A stretch of DNA of 64,000 nt from CAIKMD01 sp963740675 (GTDB taxonomy: Bacteria > Pseudomonadota > Alphaproteobacteria > ATCC43930 > CGMCC-115725). Location of the stretch: positions 372,001-436,000 of the forward strand of contig CAVUFS010000004.1 in NCBI GenBank assembly GCA_963740675.1, read 5' to 3'. Position 1 is the first letter of the stretch, and each line of letters starts with the position of its first letter. Position numbers and translations under genes: made by a program. The notes beneath the pieces are model-generated. The model did not search any database. It was given only the letters and a program-made list of their open reading frames with translations, and was not told the origin of the DNA. Below are positions 58,027 through 64,000 of the stretch, piece after piece.

Positions 58027-58929
58027 TCAACCGAAATCCGCCAGCCGCGCAGGGTTCTCGGCGAGGATTTTTCGTCTTGTCGCTTCGTCGGGCGCGAAGC
58101 CCTGAACCATGTTCATCAAATCGCCGTCATTGGGCATGTCGCCCGGCTTGAAGACGTCGGAATGCGGCCAGTCGCTGCCCCAGACGACGCGGTCCGGCGC
58201 GCGGGCGATCATCGCCTGCGCCATCTTCGTCAATTGCTCGAGCGTCCCGCCGGCAGAGATACGCGTCGGACTGCCGCTGACCTTGATCCAGATGTTCGGC
58301 TCGCCGAGCAGATCCAGCACGGCGCGGGCCGCCGATCCATCGACGCCCTCGGCCAGGTTCACCTTGGCGAAATGGTCGATGACGATGCGGACGGGAAGGC
58401 GCCGCAGCACGTCGGCATTCTCGACGAGGAGTTTCGGCTCGATATGAAGATCGATGAACCAGGAAAGCGGCGCGATCTGCTCCGCGACTTTCTGCAGCCG
58501 TTCGCGATCGAACAATCCGGTTTCGGCGCTCGTCTTCAAGCGCTCGATGAAATTGAACCGCATGCCGCGCACGCCTTGGGCATGGAGGCTTTCGAGGGTC
58601 GCCGCATCATGCCGGTCGGTGGCACGCAGCACCGCACGCAGCCGGCCTTCGGATCGCGCCACCGCATCGAGCGTGACCGCGTTGTCGAAGCCATGCGCCG
58701 AAGCATGCAGGAGAAAGCCGCGCTGCACGCCGATAACCGACGCCATCGCCCAGAAATGCTCGATCGGCGCGGCCGGCGGCGTGTAGCGGCGGCTTTCCGC
58801 ATAGGGGAACCGATCCGGCGGACCCCAGACGTGGAAATGCGTGTCGCATGTATTGGGCGGCGGCGTGAAGCCGGGTTTGCGCGGATTGGGATCCCAGGGC
58901 AGATTGACCCGCAAGTTCGATTGATCCAC
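58027..58929 (-). CDS. Amidohydrolase 2 family (2-pyrone-4,6-dicarboxylate hydrolase-like)
   Basis: About 300 residues. The GTG at 58927-58929 is preferred because GGGAGGAG lies 7 bp upstream; longer frames extend into the next gene. TIM-barrel metal hydrolase: TPPPNTCDTHFHVWGPPDRF with the HxH-like pattern, RGMRFNF, WFIDLHIEP, VIDHFAKVNL, and VVWGSDWPHSDVFKP with the catalytic Asp. The pattern is that of PDC hydrolase (LigI) relatives, which open lactones of aromatic ring-cleavage products. Fits the Rieske/hydroxylase catabolic run. Confidence 0.83.
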   Translation of the reverse strand: MDQSNLRVNLPWDPNPRKPGFTPPPNTCDTHFHVWGPPDRFPYAESRRYTPPAAPIEHFWAMASVIGVQRGFLLHASAHGFDNAVTLDAVARSEGRLRAVLRATDRHDAATLESLHAQGVRGMRFNFIERLKTSAETGLFDRERLQKVAEQIAPLSWFIDLHIEPKLLVENADVLRRLPVRIVIDHFAKVNLAEGVDGSAARAVLDLLGEPNIWIKVSGSPTRISAGGTLEQLTKMAQAMIARAPDRVVWGSDWPHSDVFKPGDMPNDGDLMNMVQGFAPDEATRRKILAENPARLADFG

Positions 58930-58991
58930 GGCTTTCTCCTCCCTGCCATCCATCGCATGAACCGAGATTGCGCGTTCCGCGCGTATAGGCT

Positions 58992-61316
58992 CTATCCGCG
59001 CTTTGCCTTCCGGATCGCGGCCCAGAGGCGCTGCGGCGTTGCCGGCATCTCGATATCCGCAATCCCAAGCGGCGCCAGCGCATCGAGCACGGCGTTCATC
59101 GTCGCGCCCAGCGCACCGACCGTCCCCGCCTCGCCCGCGCCTTTGATGCCGAGCACATTGGTCTTGCACGGCACGTTGAGGAACGAGATGCCGAAGCTTG
59201 GGAAATCGTCGGCACGCGGCATCGCGTAATCCATGAACGAGCCCGACAAGAGCTGGCCGTTTTCGTCATAGCGCGCATCCTCGATCAGGATCTGTCCCGC
59301 GCCCTGGACGATGCCGCCATGGATCTGGCCTTCGACGATCAGCGGATTCACCAGCACACCGAAATCGTCGACGACCGTATAGCGTTGGATGGCCGCGACG
59401 CCGGTCTCTTCGTCGATCGCGATCTCGCAGAGATGCGTCCCGTTCGGGAAGGTGTTCTTGTTGCTGGTCGAATTACCGGCATCGTCGAGCGATGACGGCA
59501 TATCGTCCGGCAGCTTCGACGCGTCCCGGGTTTTCGCCGCAAGCGCCACGATATCGATGCTGCGATCGGTGCCGGCGATGGCGAACCGCCCGTCACTGAA
59601 TTCGATGTCGCTCTCGGATGCTTCAAGGAAATGCCCGGCGAGCTTCTTGCCCTTGGCGATGATCTTCTCCGCCGCATCGACCACCGCCGTGCCGGCGAGC
59701 AGCAGCGATTTCGCGCCGCCGGTGCCGCCGCCTTGCGTCAGCGCGTCGGTATCGCCGGTGACAAAATCGATCGCATCAATATCGAGACCGAGGCGATCGG
59801 CGAGGATTTGCGCGAACGCCGTCGCATGGCCCTGCCCCGATGGGCCGGTGCCGATACCCATGCGCACGCGGCCGGTCGGCAGGAAGCGGATATCGGCTTT
59901 TTCCGACGGCATCGCCGCGGTCACTTCCATGTAATAGGAGATGCCGAGCCCCAGAAGCTTGCCACGGCTGCGCGCTTCCTTGCGCCGTTGCTCGAAACCG
60001 GCGAAATCGGCGACATCGAGCGCGCGCTCGAGATTGGTGGGGAAATCGCCGCTGTCATACGCGACGAGCAACGGCGTCTGCCATGGCATATCGGATTCGC
60101 GTACCAGATTGCGGCGGCGGATCTCGTCGCGACCAAGTCCCGTCTCGCGCGCCGCCGCGTCGACCAGCCGCTCGATGATGTAAGAGCATTCCGGCCGGCC
60201 GGCGCCGCGATAGGCATCGACCCAGACCGTGTTGGTCATCACCGTGCGCACATGAACATGCGCCGCCGGAATGCGATAGGCGCCAGTCAGCAGGCGGAAA
60301 CCGGCCATGGTCGCGACGAAGACCGAGAAATAGGAGAGATAGGCGCCGATATTGGCCAGCGTATCGGCGCGCACGGCGAGAAAATGTCCGTCCTTATCGA
60401 GGGCGAGCTCGGCACGGACTTTCTGCTCGCGGCCCTGCGTGTCGGTGACGAAAGATTCCTGCCGGTCGCTGAGCCATTTCACTGGCCGGCCGAGCTGCTT
60501 CGCCGCCCAAGGTAGGAGCGTGTTCTCGGGGAAGTCGAAGGTCTTCATCCCGAAGCTGCCGCCGACATCGCCGGTGATGACGCGCACCTTGTCGTCCTTG
60601 ACGCCAAGATGCTGCGCCACCGTGCTGCGCATGCCGAAAGCGCCCTGCGTGCCGATATGCAGCGTGTAGCGCTCGGTCTTCGGATCGTATTCGGCGAGAA
60701 TACCGCGCGGCTCGAGCGGCGCGACCATGACACGATTGATCGCGAGATCGAGCGTCACGATCTTCGCCGCTTTGGCGAAGGCGTCGTCGCATTTGTTGCG
60801 ATCGCCGAGCGTCCAATCGAGCGCCACGTTGCTGGGCGCTTCATCCCACAGCGCCGGCGCGCCGGGCTTCACCGCCTCGGCCGGATCGACCACTGCCGGC
60901 AGCTCCGCGTAATCGACCTCGATCAGATCGAGCGCGTCTTTCGCCGCGGCAAGGCTGTCGGCGATGACCAGCGCGACCGCGTCGCCGACATGGCGCACCT
61001 TATCCGTCGCGAGCAACGGCCGGCCTGGATTGAAGAAATTGGTGCCGTCGCGGTTCTTGAGTGGCGCGATGCATTTAATGCTGCCAAGCCCGGCCGCCTG
61101 CACATCAGCGCCGGTATAGACCGCGAGCACGCCCCGCGCGCGTTTCGCTTCGGTCGGATCGATGCCGTTGATCTTCGCATGTGCATGCGGAGAGCGCAGA
61201 AACGCCGCGTAGACCTGACGCGCATCCCGCTCGTCATCGACATAACGGCCCGTGCCGGTAATGAACCGCACATCCTCGCGCCGCCGCACTGCCTGGCCGA
61301 TCCCGAACTGACCCAT
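58992..61316 (-). CDS. Molybdenum hydroxylase large subunit (xanthine dehydrogenase/CoxL family)
   Basis: About 774 residues from ATG 61316 (a TTG lies one codon before). Domains: N-terminal CoxL-like (GIGQAVRRREDVRFITGTGR to TLGDRNKCD), then the molybdopterin-binding domain with VAPLEPRGILAEYD, DVGGSFGMKTFDFPENTLLP, WVDAYRGAGRPECSYIIERL, GTGPSGQGHATAFAQIL and the catalytic Glu in GIKGAGEAGTVGALGA. The AYRxCSFR loop of CO dehydrogenase is absent, so it is not CoxL proper. The FAD and 2Fe-2S subunits are not in the window. It probably hydroxylates an aromatic N-heterocycle or aldehyde. Confidence 0.85.
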   Translation of the reverse strand: MGQFGIGQAVRRREDVRFITGTGRYVDDERDARQVYAAFLRSPHAHAKINGIDPTEAKRARGVLAVYTGADVQAAGLGSIKCIAPLKNRDGTNFFNPGRPLLATDKVRHVGDAVALVIADSLAAAKDALDLIEVDYAELPAVVDPAEAVKPGAPALWDEAPSNVALDWTLGDRNKCDDAFAKAAKIVTLDLAINRVMVAPLEPRGILAEYDPKTERYTLHIGTQGAFGMRSTVAQHLGVKDDKVRVITGDVGGSFGMKTFDFPENTLLPWAAKQLGRPVKWLSDRQESFVTDTQGREQKVRAELALDKDGHFLAVRADTLANIGAYLSYFSVFVATMAGFRLLTGAYRIPAAHVHVRTVMTNTVWVDAYRGAGRPECSYIIERLVDAAARETGLGRDEIRRRNLVRESDMPWQTPLLVAYDSGDFPTNLERALDVADFAGFEQRRKEARSRGKLLGLGISYYMEVTAAMPSEKADIRFLPTGRVRMGIGTGPSGQGHATAFAQILADRLGLDIDAIDFVTGDTDALTQGGGTGGAKSLLLAGTAVVDAAEKIIAKGKKLAGHFLEASESDIEFSDGRFAIAGTDRSIDIVALAAKTRDASKLPDDMPSSLDDAGNSTSNKNTFPNGTHLCEIAIDEETGVAAIQRYTVVDDFGVLVNPLIVEGQIHGGIVQGAGQILIEDARYDENGQLLSGSFMDYAMPRADDFPSFGISFLNVPCKTNVLGIKGAGEAGTVGALGATMNAVLDALAPLGIADIEMPATPQRLWAAIRKAKRG

Positions 61317-61342
61317 CAAGCCGCTCCCGTATCAATTCACAA

Positions 61343-61407
61343 CGTCATTCCCGCGAAAGCGGGAATCCAGAGTATCTCCCTGGATGCCCGCTTTCGCGGG
61401 CATGACG
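61343..61407. repeat. REP-like palindrome between two genes of a run
   Basis: Two 28-nt arms, 61343-61370 and 61380-61407, are reverse complements except at two positions and each contains an internal palindrome (CCCGCGAAAGCGGG and CCCGCTTTCGCGGG). This is the widespread type that reads as VIPAKAGIQ in one frame. It lies in the gap before the molybdenum hydroxylase and could form a large RNA hairpin within the operon. Confidence 0.75.
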
Positions 61408-61423
61408 AGGAATATAGAGCGTG

Positions 61424-62535
61424 CTACGCCGTACCCCAAACCTCGCGCGCGGTTTCGACAACGAGCGCGAGCTTCTTCTTCTCGTCATCGACGGTCAACG
61501 CGTTGCCGCGGATCGTCGAGGCGAAGCCGCATTGCGGCGACAGGGCGAGGCGATCCAGCGGGACGACCTTCGCGGCCTCGTCGATACGCCGTTTGAGCTC
61601 GTCCTTGCTTTCGAGCCCGGGCGTTTTGGTCGTGACAAGGCCGAGCACGGCTGTCTTGTTCTTGCTGAGATAGCGTAGCGGCGCAAAGCTGCCGGCGCGC
61701 GGGCTGTCATATTCGAGGAAGAAGCCGTCGATCGCCAGATCGCCGAAGAGGACTTCCGCCACCGGATCGTACCCGCCTTCCGCGACCCAGGCGCTTTCGT
61801 GATTGCCGCGGCACAGGTGCATGACAATCGTCATATCCGCCGGCCGGTCCTTCAACACGCATTGACCATGCTCACATAGAAGCCCGGCAGCTTGTCCGGG
61901 TCCTCGCCGATATTCTTCACCGTCGCGCGCAGCTTCGGATCGCAGAGGAACGGCATATTGGTTTCGTCGATCTGCAGATAGCGGCAGCCGGCGTCGTAGA
62001 GCGCCTTGATCTCGGCGCGATAGACGGCGACGAGATCGGCCACGAAGGAATCCATATCGGGATAGACCGCGCCGTCGATCGCAGCACGGCCGCCCCGCAT
62101 ATGGACGAGCGTCGGCGAAGGGATCGGCTGCTTCGGCACCAAGCCATGGCGGGCAGCAATGCCTTTGAGCTCGGCAAAATCGTCGACCGCCAGCGAGCGC
62201 GAGCGCTTCATCTTGGCGTGGACCTCGAAACGCGGCGGCGAGAATTCGATATCGCCGCCCTCGTTGTGGAATTTCACCGCGAGGCCGCCCTTCACCTCGA
62301 CGCCGTCGATCTTCTCGAGGAAATCGAGGAACCAGTGGCGGCGGTGGAATTCGCCATCGGTACAGACTTTGAGCCCTGCGGCCTTTTGCAGCGCGACCGC
62401 TTCTTCGATCGCCGCGCTCTCGACCTTGCGCAAGGCGGCAGCATCGATCTCGCCACGCTCGCGTTTCTCGCGCGCGGCAAAGATCGCCTCGGGACGCAGC
62501 ATGCTGCCGACGACATCAGCTTTGAATGGTGGCAT
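61424..62535 (-). pseudogene. Cobalamin-independent methionine synthase-like (MetE C-domain) protein, frameshifted near 61856
   Basis: From ATG 62535: FKADVVGSMLRPEAIFAARE, KVCTDGEFHRRHWFLDFLEK, RYLQIDETNMPFLCDP and LPGFYVSMVNAC, then a TGA. One frame over homology resumes LKDRPADMTIVMHLCRGNHE and ends at 61424; SPQCGFAST carries the Cys zinc ligand, and HLCRGN the His and Cys. One base (probably C in TGC-TTG) is missing near 61856. Restored length is about 371 residues. Relatives transfer methyl groups in methionine synthesis or C1 metabolism, or are linked to Rieske O-demethylation. Starts 8 bp after the Rieske stop. Confidence 0.75.
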
Positions 62536-62543
62536 CGCAATCC

Positions 62544-63731
62544 TCACTTCTTGAAGAAATTGCCGGCTTGAACTTTGACCACCGCTTGCGCCGGATCGAA
62601 GCAGACGCCGAGCGGATCGCCGCCTTCTTTCACGATCTCGATCTGCCGCCGCAGCAGCCGGCGAAGCTGCACGACGCCGAGATCGCTGGTCGCAAGATTC
62701 TCTTCCGAATGCAGGCTGATCGGTCCCTGCCCGACCTGAGCCTCCCAATCGCCGGGGAAGCGTTGATGTTCTTCCTCGCTGAGCTCGGACCACATGCGGT
62801 TCTCATAGTGACGCACTTTGATCGGCTGGAAATTCTTCGGCACTTTGCGCGCGTGGAACAGGCGGAAATGCGTGTCATCGACCGGCACGACCCAGCCGAC
62901 GCCGTTCGCCGGCCCTTCCTTCATGCGAATATCCGGCACAATGCGCGCATGCGGGAAGAGCGCCTGGGTGATGCGATCCAACTCGCGCCCATCGTCGAGC
63001 TTGCGATAGGCGATGTAGCGCATGCCGTGGCTGGCATGCTCCCACTTCACGGTCGGCATGACGCCGAATTCGGGCACGAACTGCACCGTGCTGAACGTCG
63101 TGTGCAAGATCGGGACATGGAACGGATCCATGATGTTTTCCCAATCGTTCAGCCAATTGGTCGGCACGATCTCAACCGTGTCGTCGCCGCCGGCGCCCGT
63201 GCTCGAGCCGGTGACATGAATCATCTCGTCGGGACCAACCGTTTCAAGCGTGTCCCAGCGTGTCAGCACCGGCTTCTTCTCGGGCGGACCCATATAGGCC
63301 CAGACGAGGCCGTAGAGCTCATCCACCGGATACCAGGGCTGGCGAACATTGTCCTTGTGCTTGCCGCCTTCCGGCTCGCAAGGCTGATCGAGGCAATGGC
63401 CTTTCACATCGAACAGCCAGCCGTGATAGCAGCAGCGGATGCCTTCATCCTCGACCTTGCCGTAATAGAGCGTCGTGCCGCGATGCGCGCAGCGTGGGTA
63501 GAGCAGACCCGGCCGGCCTTTGCCATCGCGGAAAAGGATCAGATCCTCGCCGAGGATGCGGATGTTCTGCGGCACCGCCCCGACTTTCTCCGACAGCGCG
63601 ATCGGATGCCAATAGCGGCGCATGAATTCGCCGCAGGGCGTGCCCGGCCCGACCTCGGTCAGCTCGGCGTCGTGGGTCTGCAGCCCGCGACCATAGGCGT
63701 TGCCGGCATTCTCATCCGCGTTTTTCAGCAT
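62544..63731 (-). CDS. Rieske oxygenase large subunit
   Basis: About 395 residues. I prefer the ATG at 63731: GGAGGG sits 4 bp before it, whereas ATG 63743 overlaps that site. Rieske domain CAHRGTTLYYGKVED and RCCYHGWLFDVKGHCLD; catalytic domain DWENIMDPFHVPILHTTFS with two His and an Asp for iron. It has the LTEVGPGTPCGEFMRRYW start shared with the oxygenase at 20979. The likely reaction is hydroxylation or O-demethylation of an aromatic acid. It starts the minus-strand catabolic run with the MetE-like gene. Confidence 0.88.
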   Translation of the reverse strand: MLKNADENAGNAYGRGLQTHDAELTEVGPGTPCGEFMRRYWHPIALSEKVGAVPQNIRILGEDLILFRDGKGRPGLLYPRCAHRGTTLYYGKVEDEGIRCCYHGWLFDVKGHCLDQPCEPEGGKHKDNVRQPWYPVDELYGLVWAYMGPPEKKPVLTRWDTLETVGPDEMIHVTGSSTGAGGDDTVEIVPTNWLNDWENIMDPFHVPILHTTFSTVQFVPEFGVMPTVKWEHASHGMRYIAYRKLDDGRELDRITQALFPHARIVPDIRMKEGPANGVGWVVPVDDTHFRLFHARKVPKNFQPIKVRHYENRMWSELSEEEHQRFPGDWEAQVGQGPISLHSEENLATSDLGVVQLRRLLRRQIEIVKEGGDPLGVCFDPAQAVVKVQAGNFFKK

Positions 63732-63764
63732 CTTGCCCTCCATCCCATTACGACGAATTTTAGC

Positions 63765-64000
63765 TCAGGCGGCGCGGCCGGTCAGCAGGCGCCGCGCGAA
63801 CACAATTACCGGGGCGACACAGAGCACAATGAGGCTGCCGAGCGCCGCGGCATCGGCGCTTTTATTGGCGACCATCAAATTCCATAGCACGACGCTAAGG
63901 ACGAGATTGTCCTGGCTCTGCAGCAGGATCGGCATGGTGAATTCGCGAAAGCCGACGATGAACAGCAGCACGAAACTAGCCAGCAGCGAGGGCGCGAGCA
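63765..64000 (-). CDS. 3' end of an ABC transporter permease (truncated by window edge)
   Basis: About 78 C-terminal residues: LAPSLLASFVLLFIVGFREF, TMPILLQSQDNLVLSVVLWN and DAAALGSLIVLCVAPVIVFA, ending at TGA 63765. FREF--P-LL followed by L-V-LWN is the typical C-terminal region of iron(III)/putrescine-type permeases with two-domain MetI folds. It precedes the Rieske gene on the same strand by 22 bp, so it may belong to the same operon. The rest lies beyond the window. Confidence 0.7.
   Translation of the reverse strand, partial: LAPSLLASFVLLFIVGFREFTMPILLQSQDNLVLSVVLWNLMVANKSADAAALGSLIVLCVAPVIVFARRLLTGRAA

Noticed and set aside
57232..59229. A 665-codon open frame antisense to the binding protein and amidohydrolase
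   Set aside because: Shadow coding of well-supported genes; composition is typical of antisense frames.
61343..61407. A CRISPR-like or insertion-sequence origin for the palindrome
   Set aside because: Only one unit, no spacers and no transposase; it matches the common REP type.

Overview
The window is GC-rich chromosomal DNA from an alphaproteobacterium, most likely a member of the Rhodospirillales/Rhizobiales side of the class. Pointers are the pleD-divK pair near rpmG, an hdaA gene, a ppk1-ppx pair, an EipB (DUF1849) homologue, HpnK, a perfect TTAA-N7-TTAA CtrA-type site, many Rieske oxygenase and Liv transport genes, and frequent GTG/TTG starts with 4-bp ATGA/GTGA/TTGA overlaps. I see no tRNA, rRNA, CRISPR array, transposase or integrase.

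Layout. (1) 0-14.2 kb is a surface-glycan cluster: gmhA, several glycosyltransferases, a winged-helix regulator with its own tandem operator, a TIGR04325-type methyltransferase, an ABC-2 O-antigen exporter (Wzm/Wzt-like), two further methyltransferases and a PseG-GNAT fusion for pseudaminic-type sugars. (2) 14.2-17.2 kb is accessory: an oxidoreductase remnant, a YXWGXW-repeat secreted protein, a remnant of a second livF 3' end, an orphan TauA/SsuA-like binding protein, a VOC protein and an unknown protein built of two repeats. (3) 17.2-20.7 kb encodes a Liv-type ABC transporter with a fused LivH-LivM permease. (4) 20.9-26.3 kb looks catabolic: Rieske oxygenase, Rieske ferredoxin, SDR, MFS transporter, molybdenum-carrier-like protein and a DapA-family aldolase. 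(5) 26.4-34.9 kb: cytochrome c, HpnK, rpmG, CocE-like hydrolase, pleD-divK, ROK kinase, cupin, eipB, a GGDEF protein. (6) 34.9-46.3 kb is housekeeping: aspS, rnd, ppx, ppk1, a SixA-like phosphatase, hdaA, a PerM/AI-2E exporter, a pgsA-like gene, a DUF2066 gene. (7) 46.4-55.6 kb: an atypical SDR with a UbiD decarboxylase, a zinc-ribbon membrane protein, a GlcG-like protein, gamma-glutamyltransferase, an ArsR-SRPBCC-SRPBCC operon, an SDR and a LivK-like binding protein. (8) 55.6-64 kb: a gene-poor stretch with hairpin repeats, an EF-hand lipoprotein, then a minus-strand catabolic run (ABC permease, Rieske oxygenase, MetE-like protein, molybdenum hydroxylase, PDC-hydrolase-like amidohydrolase, TauA-like binding protein).

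A striking property is the number of genes in which good protein homology jumps between frames: the Wzm and Wzt homologues, a methyltransferase, a glycosyltransferase, the molybdenum-carrier gene, aspS, ppx, the MetE-like gene and perhaps the zinc-ribbon gene. As aspS is essential and the protein sequence is well preserved either side of each shift, I suspect uncorrected single-base indels in the assembly rather than wholesale decay; a real decaying lineage cannot be excluded.

The best candidates for new biology are the minus-strand catabolic run at the right end, the two-operator winged-helix regulator of the glycan cluster, the ArsR operator set inside its own promoter spacer, a modular hairpin repeat present twice with conserved linker but re-paired stems, and the two-repeat protein beside the livF remnant.
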